A DNA stretch of 58,327 nt. Origin: Funneliformis mosseae. Its lineage: Eukaryota; Glomeromycota; Glomeromycetes; Glomerales; Glomeraceae. The position numbers and the translations under genes were made by a program. Position 1 is the first letter of the stretch. Each line of letters starts with the position of its first letter. The notes under the pieces were generated by a model that made no database searches, was not told where the DNA came from, and worked only from the letters and a program-made list of their open reading frames with translations. The stretch covers positions 1 to 58,327 of the forward strand of contig CAJVPP010000042.1 in NCBI GenBank assembly GCA_910592005.1, given 5' to 3'. Of this stretch, positions 23,112 to 35,896 are shown in pieces.

Positions 23112-25227
23112 CTAAATATTCTTAAACTTCATTTAATTCATAAAATTAAGATTATCATTAGTATTTAAAAAATCTGTAAAATTACATATATTCTCAGTAT
23201 TTTCAGAATTCTAAATTATGAGATGGTTATATTATATCATTTATGTGACTTTATTATGATTGATCAATTACTCCGTTGACAATGTTTTGCATTAAATCTA
23301 GTTGGCAAATATATTTTACATTAATAATAATATTAAGAGCAATTAGTTTATAAAGGGAATATTTTTTTTCTTAACAAAATAACTTTAATTTTATGTTGAA
23401 ATACTTTTTGAAATAAAAAAGAAGAAAAACTGCTATTTTTTTAGTAAGATAATTCAAAGTTAAAGGCATATATAAATATTTTTTTATTTTAAAAATATCT
23501 TTAATAATCTGTATTTTTTGATATTTTAAAAAAGATTAATTAATTGTTTTTTTTTTAATTAATCAAATTTATTTTATATCTATAATGTAGACTTAAATAA
23601 TAATACTTTCTATACTATTATGTATATTTGTATTTGCTTTAATTTTACTAGATAGATTTTTAACAAAGTAATCATTAAAATTTATAAGATATAGTTTTAA
23701 TACTTCTACTATTAAATGTCATTGTTTTTTTAATAAAAATAATATGATAAGATAACTAATAATAATTTATTGTAATTTTTTCTCCTTTAACACAATGCAA
23801 ATATTTATAATCAAAATATTATTTTAATATATTCATTAAATAATTCTGATCAAAATAACAAAGCATAAATATCAAGTATTGCAGAAATAATATTTCTAGT
23901 AAATCTATTAATGTTTTATATTCTATATTTTTATATGTATATCCAAATTTTTATATAATAGTTTTTGATATTTATTTTTATACTTCATTAATATCAAGTT
24001 TATTTTCATAGTTTAAACTTTTTTGCAAAAGTTTTTTTTACAACAAATATAAAGTGAAAAAGGTTTTGAAAAAAATTATAATATAAAATAACAGCTTTTT
24101 TTTAAAAATTTAAAGATACATGAAGTAGTCTAAAAAATGAAATAAAGCTATATATATGTGAAAAATTGAAAATTAATTATCCTGTAAATGAAAATGTATA
24201 ATTATCATACATATAAAAAACTATCCAGGCTAATCAATAACAATTAGTGCAATACTTAATAAAAAGTAATCTTTTAATGAGGAAATATTAGTAATTATTT
24301 GTATAATTTTAAGATAATTTGCAAGTAAATGTAAACTTATATTTTGTAATGCAATTATTTTAACTTTTTTTATAAAGCATTCTTTTTTTCTTTCTTAAAT
24401 AGTATCATTGTATATATGGATAGTAAATTAATCAATATAATCAAATTGATTTTTATTTATTAATTTTTGATTAATCTATTGATTTTTTCTAATATTATAG
24501 CTTGTATCAAAATTTTCACTATAATATGTTTTTAAATACCAAAAAAGTCTATTAAAATTAATATTTTTTGGATTATGAATTGATATATTTTGATGAACAA
24601 TTGGAATTAGTGTATATTTATTAAATAGTTTAGAAAGACAAGTTACAAAATATTTATCATCAGTTATAATTAAAGTTAATGATTAATGTATAAAATGTAT
24701 TGCATGATAATCATCAATATTAAATAAATAAAGATAATTATCCTATATTATTATATAAAATAAACTATTTAATTAGTATTTTAAATATATAGTAAAATAC
24801 TCATTAACTTCTTTGAAATAATTAATAACTATTTCTTTTTTATATTAATTTATTATTTTATCACATACACTAAGACCCATTACTGATAATGTTTTAATAC
24901 CTTCTCTTAAAGTTCTGTATATAACTAAATAAAGTCCAATTTTAAGTTTTAAATTATTAACAAATTTATTGCTTAATTTAACTAAAAGATAACAGAATCT
25001 AACAATAGTTTTTTTTCATTTTTGCGTATTTTTTGTGATCTTATTTTAGAATATAATGCATTTTCAAATACTTAAAAAAATCCTTTTAAACATGATTCTT
25101 GTTTTCAATTAAATTACAAAAATTATTTGGATTCAATTTTATTAGAAGACCTTACTTTTTTTGTATATTATAAAGAACTTTTATCAAAAGATTTAATTGT
25201 TTTCCAAAAAAAGAATCTAATAAAATA

Positions 25228-25506
25228 TTAATTAGATATAAAATATAAAATATATAAATATTTATTATATAAATTATTACAATTACCTTTGTTTAGTTGA
25301 TTATTATTTATTGTACTTAAGTTAATATTTGTATTTATATTATAAATTGATAAGTCTTTTAAAGGTATAATTTTATTACTTCTATCTAGTTTAACAATAT
25401 TATTATAATATATTTGACACAGTTGATCATCAACTTTTAAATAATTAAATGTAATAAATATTCTTTTTTTTTTAAGCTTTTTTAAAAGCAAATTTAGTAA
25501 ATCCAC
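25228..25506 (-). other. Unrecognised 92-codon open frame, AT-driven
   Basis: This minus-strand frame encodes a Lys/Asn/Leu/Ile-rich product of the kind that arises from AT-rich DNA. No motif, splice context or family is visible. It may be a scrap of a decayed element. Listed only because nothing else is seen in this stretch. Confidence 0.12.
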
Positions 25507-25599
25507 AAAATTTTATATTGTTTTTATTATAACTATATATTGTACAAGATTTATAGTTTGATCATATCATTTTAAGATAAAAAGATTTTAATGATAATA

Positions 25600-25959
25600 G
25601 GCTAGTATAAACCTAGTTGATCAGTATTTTTAGTCAGATCACACAAAAATTTTAGCCAATAAGATTTGATTTGCACATGATCAAAAAAGTGTGATTTTTA
25701 CAATCAATCAAAAAGGTGGTATTTTTGATAGCAAAAAAATAATGATCAAATTAGCTTGAAAAGCTTTAATAGCATAAAAAATAGATTTCTACTTCTTTAT
25801 ATTCAGACATTTATATATATTTTTATTTTTTTTATTTTTGTTTTTTTATTTATTTTTTTTTATTGATCAATCCTATTCAATTATGAATTTTGATTATAAA
25901 TTCTGATTGGTTGTTAGAATTTGTGATCAAAATACCAATTGATTAGGTTTGAATTGGCC
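25600..25959. mobile_element. 360-bp TIR element with TAATA duplication
   Basis: The left end reads GGCTAGTATAAACCTAGTTG and the right end (reverse complement) GGCCAATTCAAACCTAATCA. Both continue into TATTTT-x-GATCACA-like words. TAATA occurs directly on both sides (25595-25599 and 25960-25964), a perfect 5-bp target duplication. No ORF is present. The neighbouring element at 25991 starts only 31 bp away and has the same style of ends. Confidence 0.7.
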
Positions 25960-25990
25960 TAATAATAATAATGCTAAATGTGATTTATAA

Positions 25991-26260
25991 GCCTTGTTCA
26001 ATTTTAGATCAGACTGGATTGACCAAAAAATAAATAGCTAATCAGATCATTGTTACAATTGAGTACAATTTATATAACTTGATCAAATCATATTGTAAAT
26101 AATAAATATAATTGGTTACTAGTACACATTATGTTAGTTTATTAGGATTAATTAGAGACAAACACCTATTTTTGTAGATTAATTTAACTGATCAGTGATC
26201 AATAATCATTTAAAAGCATATTTTATAGTCAATCTAATCTGATCTAGAATTAAACAGAAC
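25991..26260. mobile_element. 270-bp TIR element with TATAA duplication
   Basis: The arms start GCCTTGTTCAATTTTAGATC (left) and GTTCTGTTTAATTCTAGATC (right, reverse complement) and extend about 34 bp. All eight mismatches are transitions. TATAA flanks both ends (25986-25990 and 26261-26265). Non-coding. Same family style as 25600-25959 and 21640-21827. Confidence 0.75.
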
Positions 26261-27072
26261 TATAATTTTGTTAATAATCAATAAAAAATAAATTAATTAC
26301 AAAATATTTTACAAAAATTAAGATGATAATTAACAGCTAATTATAAGAAATTCCATCATACTGTTTTGGATAGGGGCCCTTGATTACTGTATTGTATACT
26401 TTGGGAATAATTCTTCTAAGTATAATAAGTGTAACTATATACACTTTAACCAAATAAACTTAGTAGATATCTATAAATTATCATAATGAGATTCTAATCA
26501 TCACAATCAGATATTCTTTTCAGACTTACAATTTATTTGTTAAAAATTAAAATAAAGTATGATATATTATAAATCTTTAAATAAATTTCAACCAGAAAAA
26601 AAATCAATTAATATTAACAAATAATTTTATCACATAAAATTAGATAACCATCATTATCTACATGACAAATAAAATGATAAATAGAATTTTTCACACTTAA
26701 AATTCTATTCTTCTAGAATGGGAAATCTTAACCTATTTCAGGAGTTTATGATATTATCCTGTTCTCCTCTAATTTTCACGTGACATATACAGATCCAAAT
26801 TTAATTTATTTGTTTATTAGTCATTTTATAATAATAAAATTTTCAACTTTCTCTTCTTTAATTTTATATAAAAAACGTTTTTTTTTAATTACAATAATAA
26901 TAATAAAGTTAAATATTTTCAATAGAGTTTAGGACATTTTTTATAACTGTTAAGATTGTAAGTAATTTTATAACAAACACATTTTTTATACTTTATAGAG
27001 ATTTTTGTAGCATAATTTTAACAATATAGGTTAATTTAAACAGGTAAAAAATATCTAAAAAGCTGTTTAATA

Positions 27073-27340
27073 GGTATGAAAATACTTGTATATTAATTTT
27101 TATGAGACCATCTTAAATAGTTATTGAGTTGTAGATTTTTCTTGTAATAATACTAAACACGTTTTGTTTTTTACTTTTTAGGCATAATTTGAATACTTTA
27201 GTTAAACTAAATAAATAAAAAAACTTAAATAAAGTTGTCAGCAGGTTTGAAAATACTTATATATTAATTTTCATAAGGTCAGCTTGAATAGTTATAGAGT
27301 TATAGATTTTTCTTATAATAATATTAGAAAGCATTTTCTT
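27073..27340. repeat. Direct duplication of about 95 bp, period about 170 bp
   Basis: The segment starting GAAAATACTTGTATATTAAT near 27079 recurs near 27249 with scattered changes, through TAGATTTTTCTTATAATAAT-type sequence. It is a tandem duplication in otherwise featureless AT-rich DNA. Confidence 0.55.
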
Positions 27341-30297
27341 TTGATAAAAATTTTTATAAATCTTAATATAACATTTATAATTATTATTTCTTGACATTGG
27401 TTTTGGCAAATTTTCACTTAATAAAACTTTGTATTTCAATAATAAACCACATTTTATAATTGTTATATTAAAATTGAAATAAATAATTTCATTATCTTAA
27501 AAAATATTTTATTTTCAAGTGTACAAAAATATATAATATTAGGCTTATAAATAAATTTATTCAAGATGCTAAAGCAAGAAATCAAATACATAAAATATAA
27601 AATATTTTTTTTTTTCTTTTAATATTTAAAAAGTTTGTATAAAAAATATTCTAAGTTTTCGTAATACTAAAGACTAAAGTACAAACTAATCAAATTTAGA
27701 GGAAGTATAAAATAAGAATTTGTATTACCCTGGTATAGGATAATAATCTATATCTAGGTCAGGTTAAGGATGTCCCCTAAATATATAGTAAAATAAAAAA
27801 ATGAAAGGTGAGTCATGTGGGTAAAATAAGTGTTAACAATACTGAGAAAGATAAATTAGGTATGCAAGTCACATAAAAATCTTATTTTTAGCATCAGTAA
27901 TAAATATATTTTATTAAAATAAATTGTTAATTTGATTAATATGAGCTAAAAAATATAATAAAATAATGAAATAAAAAAAAATTAATTTCTTTAGGAATGA
28001 TAGATTCTAAGATACTTTATTTCAGTTAAATATTGCTTATAATTTTTTTTCTATTTTGTTATTTTACTAGTATTATATTAATGTAGTTAAAATATATTTG
28101 AATCATAATTGATAAATTTTTAAGAAAATAAGCTGAAAGATAATTTAAAATAATTATAAAGCTTGAAATAATTTTACTTAAGGATTTTTTTCAACTTTAT
28201 TTGTATACTTAAAGTATATAAAAGTGATTCTAAGTAATATATTATTATAACTATTGTAAAATTTTAACAAAGTTTTGCAAATGCCATTAACACTAATCTT
28301 CTTTCTTCTGGTTTTACAAGATCAAATCCACTTTTCAAACTGTTCTTTCTCAGCCATCTTTGAATAACAAATGACTGTTTTTACATTAGATCTATTTCAA
28401 TCTTTTTCAAATATTTTAGACTAATTATTACTTTATAAAACATAACATAAGTAGAAATTACACAAATGGTGTATATGATCTGATCTTTAGGTTTTTTGTC
28501 TTCTTTAAGTTCTTCACCTTCAGAAAATTCAATAGTGAAATTCTTACACACGCAGGCAAGAATTTCTACAGTGATTTATAATTCCTCATAATTGATAAGA
28601 AAACTAGTATATCTAACATTTTTTAGATGTTTATCCTGTTGAAAAGATATTTAGTTAACAAAAAATATGGGCTAGTCAACAGTAAACAAACAGATCTTTA
28701 TAGCCATCAAAATAATTTTTTCCTTATTAACTACATAGTTTAGTATTATCATAATAAAAGTATCATTAATTTGTAATTTACAATGAGGTCTGGATTTATG
28801 TTTGAATGCAATACTGACTAAGAAATATCAAAGTATATAAATAAGATATTCTATTATTATTTATTTAAACAAAAAGAGATAAAAATTCATGTTGATAGCA
28901 TGATTTAAAATATTGATTACTAATGTATCAGTTTTAGATTAATTTGTTCCTATATTAAAATCCAAATTTTTGATAACTTTGTACAGTAGGAAAAAAAAAT
29001 GATTTAATAGGATCTGAAATTTCATCAAAATTGTTAACATTAAAACTTCTATTTTTGAGTGTATTGTGAGTGATTTCAGGGATTATGTATTCATCTGAAA
29101 GGTTGATAACTAGATAATATTTAATTGTTTATATTAGATTCATGAAAAGAATGTTAAAACATATAATTTGTATCTTTAATATTAAGTATTACATCATTCT
29201 CAGCAGCTGATTGAAAGCTCATACTCAATAACTCTACATGTACATTTTTAAACTCACATTCTGAAAAAGGTAGGTTTTTAGTTCTAAGCTTAAGCTTACA
29301 GATTTCACTCATAAGTATAAGATCTGAATTTTATCTGGTAATGTGACCTGATCACTATAGTGTAATAGAATAATTCTCAGAAATTGCTTCTTTTCTGCAC
29401 TTTGACTGCTATTAAATAGATTAACTGGCAAAAAAAACTCTTACTTTCACTATTGTTTTTTCATTTCTGTGAAGTTTGTTTTTTCTTCATAGTATAGATT
29501 TATTATAAGAAAAATTAAGATTGATTCTCAATTTATAACAACTTTATTTCTATCCTGATTAGGTTTACTTTAATTATTAAAGGATCAGAAATAATGTAAT
29601 TTTCTAAGAGGAGGAGGGGGTCTACATAAGATAACATCCTATATAATTTTCTTATTTAAAAGTAATAAAAATGATGATAGAGAGGGAAAGGAGAGTCAAA
29701 ATTCTCAAAATAAAAATGACGTAATTTCTGATCTTCTTCTTATATTATTTGCAGAAAATAATTAACTGTTAATTAATACTTTTTAGTTCAGTCTGAGAAA
29801 TTTTTATAATTATTTTGTATAACAGATCATCTGATTTGAAATGATCATTTAATATATTAAAATTTGATTGACCGATCCCTTCATCTTAATGTGATTTTAG
29901 TAAAAGATTTTTCATAATATTTATTTTAAAATTTCAAAATATAATTATAAAAATAAGTAATAAAAAGTATATAGGTTTATAATCAGCAAATTTTTTTCAT
30001 AATCAACTCTTTTTCAATAAATATAATAGCTATAAAATGATATAATTTCAAATTATAATACTTTTTTAAGCATTTTTTTATTACTTTTATTAAACTTTTT
30101 ATTTTTTAATTTACTGTATATAGTATTAGCTTTTAAAAAATCACGTACTAAAGTCTTACTTACATTTTGTGAATTTTGTAATCATATATAAACAAAAGGA
30201 TTTGAGAGAATGTAAAATAAAGGTATTTGACTAGGTATTGATCTTAATGATCATGGATCTATAATTATATGGTGAAGTACAAATATCGATAATATCA

Positions 30298-30432
30298 AAC
30301 ATATTTAACATGTTTAACATGTTTAATATAGCTAATATATTTAATATATTAGATATGTCTAATATAGTTAATATAGTAGATATAATTAATATAGTTGATA
30401 TAGTTAACATAGTTAATATATTAGATATATCA
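30298..30432. repeat. 9-bp minisatellite, AATATAGTT type
   Basis: Fifteen consecutive 9-bp units (AACATGTTT, AATATAGCT, AATATAGTT, GATATAGTT and similar) run without interruption. The period is a multiple of three, so an open minus-strand frame runs through it with an I-L/I-S/T-x periodic product. I read that frame as a by-product of the repeat. Confidence 0.75.
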
Positions 30433-31164
30433 AAATATGTAATAGAATAGATATAAATACAACTTATTTTGTCAATTAGAAAAGACAAAACTGACGGTTG
30501 TATAGAACCTTCTTCTTGTAAAAAATAGCACAATGCTACTCTTCACCTTATGTATCTTTGTTTCTTATTTCTCTTTTCTTATTTCTTTCATATATTATTA
30601 TCCTATTATTTCCTTTTTATTAAATAAAGTATTTCTTATTTTTTATCTGAAATTCTTCTCAAACTTACTGTAATAACTCTTAACTTATGATTAAAACCGC
30701 TCGCATTTAATAAACTTGATTCATCATAATAAATTAGTAGCAAATTAGCTAAGATTATCGTAAACCAACTGGAATTACTATGTAAACTATAAAAAAAGTT
30801 AACCCTCTGATATTGTATCTAACAGTTGTAATCTTAAAAGATTACACATTAACAGTATCAAAAATATGATGACATACTAGCATTAAATAAGTAACCAAAT
30901 GTCTTTTATTTTATTATACCTTCTTTTCAAAACTTATTCATCTTTATCTTTAGAATCATATTCTTTATGTAAAAAATATTATAATCAAATTATATCTATA
31001 AATCATTTTATAAATTCCTTTTAAATTCAGATTAAATCACAAATTTTAATTTTTTTTAAAATTGAAACAAACAAAAATATAATAGTATTGATAATAGTGA
31101 ATTAGATATTAGGCTAAATAAAATTACTAGCATTTATAAAGATGGCATTCAAGTTTTTGAATTT

Positions 31165-31335
31165 GAATTTAGTACCTATAATTTTAGTATTTAAGTTAAA
31201 TTTAATATATGTGATTTGACATTTAAGTTAAATCTAATACTTGTGATTTTAGTGATCAAGTTAAATCTAGCATTTGTGATATTAGTATTTAAGATAAATT
31301 TTATACTTACAATTCTAACGTTAAATTAGAATATA
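31165..31335. repeat. 33-bp minisatellite
   Basis: About five imperfect units of the type TTTAAGTTAAATCTAATACT followed by TGTGATTTTAGTA. The 33-bp period equals 11 codons. It is flanked by AT-rich sequence without a recognised gene. Confidence 0.6.
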
Positions 31336-32149
31336 AGTAATAAATTAAACAATTACAAAAATAATTAGAAAATCAATAGCATGAATTAGTAGAATTTTTA
31401 GAAAAATTAATTAAAGCTTATAAATATATAAATAAGCTTAATAATCAATATCAAGAACAATGTAAATAAAATAAAATTATGATAAAAAAATAGAATTCTC
31501 AATTTAGTAATCAGCAAAAATGAATTAATATAAGGATGATGATCTTTAGCTTTAAGCCAGAAGCTGCAGATTTAGCAGAATATTGTATTATACACTGAAA
31601 TTAAAAAATATATTGCTAATCTTCGTAAAATTTAGGAGATTATGTATTTTATATTAGATTTACTAATCAAATTAGACAAATCGCAAATATTTTTTTCATT
31701 TTTTAAGTTTAATTAACTTTTTAGTTTAAAATAAAATAACTATATATACTCGTTTATCTAGATATCCTTTGAGTTAATAGTATTTTACTTTAAATTTATT
31801 GTAATCATGCTGTTAGGTGATAAAAAAATCAACTATTAATGATCATATTCGTGATATAGTTCATTATTTAAAAAAAAAGAATATAAAAACAAATAAAAAA
31901 CTAACAGAATTTTATAATACAGGATAATTATCTCAATAATTCAATAATTTCAATTACTGTTAGTAAAAAAAAATTAATAGAAAATTTAATTTATGCATTT
32001 ATTACTACTGACATATCATTAAAAAAAATGAATTCCCTTCTTTCTTTTTTCAAAAATATATAAAATAAGAAGAATTTATTACTTAAGTACCTACCTTACA
32101 TTAAATCTATTTACCTCAAGTTTTTTAAAATCCATTTTAATCAAATTAA

Positions 32150-33471
32150 ACTTTTATTTAAAAAGAAATCAGTAGTAATTACTATAGATAAAACTACATG
32201 ATTATAGGCATAATATAGTGAATACTCTTTTTTATTTTCAAAAAAATATAAAATTAGTTTCTGTAGATTTTTTAATTTAAGTCAATAATTCAACAGTAAA
32301 ATCTATTCTTCTTACAATTTTGATAATCTACCATATTCCTTTTTCTCTTTCTCAGCTGTTTCTTTTAGATTCAGCTACTTATATGAAAAAATTTTTTAAT
32401 AAAGATGTATCTTATTATATACATATATTAAATTTAATAGGATAAGTAAAATATTTTTTTTCTTATATATTTTATTACATTAAATAATAATATAATTAAC
32501 TAAATTTTATAATAAAACATGATGAAAATTTAATTCTTTTAAAATTTTAAAAGAATTTTTGGCTAAAGTAAAAGAATGTTTTATTCGTAATCCAGCAAGA
32601 AGGTGTAGATATTTAACAGATCTTTGCTTATATAGTATAACTCTTGTAAAATTCCCCTTTCTGTTTCTATACATTGGAACTCATGGTTTAAAATGGTTGA
32701 CTATACTAAAACACATTTACCATATTGGAATTCCTTTTTGAAGATAAATTAATTAATGATCCAAATAATGTAACTCTTTAAAACATTTCACAAACCTTTC
32801 TAATTCTCATGATGGTGTTTTTTCAATTATTATTCATTTTATTCTATATATGCAAAACAATTTATATAAGATACTGATTTTTTTCAAACACAAAACAAAC
32901 CTATATTTTATTTAGTAGAAAAACATCTTTTATTATCTTACTGCATTTTTAGAAAGCAATTGTAATTCTTTAAATTTTAGTTTAGAACTTGATGCTACCA
33001 TTACTTCTTATAATTTTAGTCCATATGAATTTTATCCTATTTTTCGATCAGTTTTAGAGAAGCTCAAAACAAATTTAATTCTCATATTCCTTCACATCCT
33101 GCACGTCTTCTGCTCAAATTTTTGATCCTAAGTATACATGTATATTACTTGGTACTTTAGAAAGTGAAAAATTTGCGTGGTTATAGTGTTATTAGAGAAT
33201 TAGCAAATCCTTCTGATGAATTTTGTGAATGGGCAATTTATTGTGGATTGCAATTAGAAAATTTAGTTGAAGAAATTGATTTAGAAAAGTATTGGATGAA
33301 TCTTGAAGATAAATTACCAATTCTTTTAAAAATTATATTTGGTTACCTGTATCTAGTAGTAGTGTAGAAAGAAGTTTCTCAATTTATAACAATATTTTAG
33401 ATATTAATCGCCAAAATCTTTCAGAAGATTCTTTGAAAAAATTAAATATGATGTATTTTAATGGCAATTAA
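32150..33471 (+). pseudogene. hAT-type transposase relic
   Basis: Decayed plus-strand fragments end in a clear hAT C-terminal dimerisation motif. After LEDKLPILLKIIFGYL comes VSSSSVERSFSIYNNIL (about 33350-33400), then NRQNLSEDSLKKLNMMYF and a stop at 33469-33471. Upstream fragments (32559-32741, KECFIRNPARRCRYLT; 33164-33340, GYSVIRELANPSDEFCEWA) are in the same direction with stops and frame changes between them. hAT transposases are RNase H-fold DDE enzymes; this one cannot be active. The left end was not located. Confidence 0.65.
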
Positions 33472-33519
33472 ATTTTTTTGGGATAATAAAATTAATAAAA
33501 TTTATTTTGTTTTCGCCGA

Positions 33520-33655
33520 AATGAGCAGAAATTATAATTAATATAATAAAATATCCGCAGAATGATGACAATAAGCCGCAGAAAGCAGGGCTGGATTTTA
33601 AAATAAACGCCGGCAGATTTTGCGAAATTTCGCAGCCGGAGATCATCGTCACTGT
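33520..33655. repeat. GC-richer palindromic island with hAT-like CAGGGCTGG end
   Basis: Words GCAGA/CCGCAGA recur. CAGGGCTGGATTTT at about 33587 has the form of a hAT terminus. A hairpin CCGGC...GCCGG encloses the perfect palindrome TGCGAAATTTCGCA (about 33617-33630). It marks the abrupt end of the AT-rich desert. Confidence 0.5.
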
Positions 33656-33965
33656 TCTTGACTAATAAAAGATCGGGACACGATCTAAAAATTCTTCCTA
33701 TATGTACACATTTTTTCGAGTATTAAAATCTCTATAACGATAATCTAATCTTATTATAATCTAAGAACAACAATGGTCACATCTCGGTGATTCGGTGATA
33801 ATTGATAATCAAAAAAGTGGTAGAAAAATGTATTCAGATCAAGATTCATAACAAAAAAAAGATTTCGCGGAATTATATTAGTGAAAGGTAATTCCAATTT
33901 GGTCATACATCCTTAATATCGAGATTATAAATAAAAGAAAGAACGACAACAGAAAATTCTCTCAT

Positions 33966-33987
33966 TCTCTCTCTCTCTCTCTCTCTT
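33966..33987. promoter_or_regulatory. CT-repeat tract upstream of the aminotransferase gene
   Basis: A pure TC/CT dinucleotide run of about 20 bp followed by a T-run lies about 55 bp before the ATG at 34042. Pyrimidine tracts of this sort are common in fungal core promoters near transcription starts. The role here is inferred from position only. Confidence 0.35.
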
Positions 33988-34041
33988 TTTTTTTCATAAA
34001 CTTAATTCCTTTCGGCCATAAAAATTTGATATTCTGAATAA

Positions 34042-35612
34042 ATGTTTCGCTCTTCGATAACTTTTGGTAGTAGATTAGTTGCAGCAAATAAAAATAGGAT
34101 TATTAATGTAAGTCAATTTAGCATGTATATTTCATTTGAAATAAAAGCATTTATATGCTAATGCTTAACATTTTCAATTTCAGAGGTATAATATAGTTAC
34201 GACTACACAAGCATCGGTTGCGACCCAAACTGCCAGGGATATCATGACGTCCGAATCCAAAGTAAATATTGAAAACGATGCGTATTCAAAAGAAGAAAAA
34301 ATTTAAATAATTTTTTTGGTTTAAATATTTTTTTTAGAAATTGAGTCATGCAGATGCTGATACGCATCCTAAAACAGCGGAATTATTGGCTAGACAAGAT
34401 CAATATACGATCAACACTTACGCTAGACCACCAATAATTCTTACTAAAGGTAAAGGATGTTGGGTATTCGATTTAGGAGATAGAGCGTACCTGGATTTTT
34501 CAGCAGGTATAGCAGTTAATGCATTAGGGCACGCAGATGATGAATTAGCGAAAGTGATAGCGGATCAATCATCAAAATTAGTTCATTTATCGAATCTATA
34601 TCATAATGAATATGCTGGTGAATTGGCAGAATACTTGGTGAAATCTACAATAAATGGAGGTGGATTTGAAGCGGCAAAAGTATTTTTTTCAAATTCGGGT
34701 ACAGAAGCAAATGAAGGAGCGTTAAAATTCTCAAGAAAATGGGGGAAATTGATCAGCAATGGAGGAAAAGAAAAATATGGAGTTGTATCATTCATGAATG
34801 CATTTCACGGTAGAAGTATGGGAGCTCTATCAGCCACCCCATCACCGAAATATCAAACACCTTTCTCACCTTTGGTACCAGGATTTGTTCATTCCAATTA
34901 CAATGATATAAAAAAGATACCAGAATTCGTTAATGAAAATACTTGCGCGGTTATTGTTGAACCCATTCAAGGAGAAGGTGGTGTTTGGGAGGCAAAGGTT
35001 GATTTCTTAGAAGCTTTAAGAAAGAGGTGTGATGAAGTTAACGCGTTATTAATCTTTGATGAGATTCAATGTGGACTTGGACGTACGGGGAAATTATGGG
35101 CTCATCAACATTATCCTAAATCATGTCATCCAGATATATTAACAATGGCAAAACCATTAGCAAATGGATATCCAATTGGTGCAATAATGACCACCAAAAG
35201 AGTAGCCGACATTGTACAAGTTGGAGATCATGGTACGACATTTGGTGGAAGTCCATTGGCATGTAGAGCCGCTTTATCTGTTGTAAGTCGTATTAACAGT
35301 TCGGGATTATTAGAAAATGTTAACAATGTAGGAAATTATTTATTTAATGAATTACAAAGATTATCTTCAAAGCATCCATCTTTAATTACCGAAGTTAGAG
35401 GGAAAGGTTTAATTCTTGGTATGCAATTCTCTCTTGACCCGAGTCCTTTAGTAAAGATGGCCAGAGAGAGGGGTTTATTGATTATTACTGCCAGTAATCA
35501 AACCGTTAGGCTTGTACCTCCTTTGATATTAACGAAAGAAGAAGCTCAGTTCGGTGTTAAAATTTTAGAAGAAATTATTGATATCTTTCATAAACAAAAT
35601 GATGATAAATAG
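34042..35612 (+). CDS. ARG8: Acetylornithine aminotransferase, mitochondrial
   Basis: Three exons in phase: 34042-34107, 34184-34261 and 34338-35612, giving 472 residues. The enzyme converts N-acetylglutamate semialdehyde to N-acetylornithine with glutamate and PLP in mitochondrial arginine synthesis. The first two exons encode a Ser/Arg/Thr-rich leader without acidic residues near its start (MFRSSITFGSRLVAANK), typical of a matrix targeting peptide. The body shows class-III aminotransferase hallmarks: YLDFSAGIAVNALGH, SNSGTEANEGALK, NAFHGRS, VEPIQGEGG, LLIFDEIQCGLGRTGKLWA and the PLP lysine in TMAKPLANGYPIG (about K320). GTTFGGSPLAC and the C-terminal VRLVPPLI also fit. Length matches fungal ARG8. 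Ornithine aminotransferase is less likely because of QCGLGRTG with GVWEAKVDFL and the mitochondrial leader. It is convergent with the downstream fungalysin gene. Confidence 0.93.
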
Positions 35613-35896
35613 TGATTTATATCAAATTTTAATTTAATTGTTGTTCATTTCCTGTATTCCTTTTTTACTATTTTTATCAAAGTATAATTTTATCAAAAAA
35701 GAAAAAAAAAAAAATAAATTTGTTTTTAAACAGTTTGCTTGTATATATAATTTATTTAAAGAAATGAAAAAAAAACACCTCCCAAAAAAAAAAAAAAGGT
35801 AAAGACCAGACAAATTTACAATAGCTATATACACTATTAAAAAAAAAAAATTCCTTCCCCTCCATCAAAAGGAATTAATTTCTCTTTCTGAAATCA

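Larger units (their letters stand above)
12853..34041. other. Gene desert of about 21 kb with decayed transposons
   Basis: No intact gene is found between PBN1 and the aminotransferase gene. The sequence is extremely AT-rich, and no open frame exceeds about 100 codons. The recognisable content is itemised in separate entries: TIR elements, a transposase relic, a hairpin array, a probable solo LTR, minisatellites and a hAT relic. The stretches 16.7-19.1, 23.1-25.2 and 27.9-30.2 kb show nothing that I can identify beyond short decayed coding snatches. Confidence 0.8.

Noticed and set aside
26370..27780. TIR pair suggested by AGGGGCCC (26375) and TGTCCCCTA (27769)
   Set aside because: Similarity is limited to a few bases and does not extend into the flanks.
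28260..29330. Minus-strand coding relic
   Set aside because: Short Lys/Phe-rich snatches can be read, but no motif or family was recognised and every frame is densely stopped.
30231..30533. 100-codon minus-strand ORF
   Set aside because: Mostly a translation of the 9-bp minisatellite.
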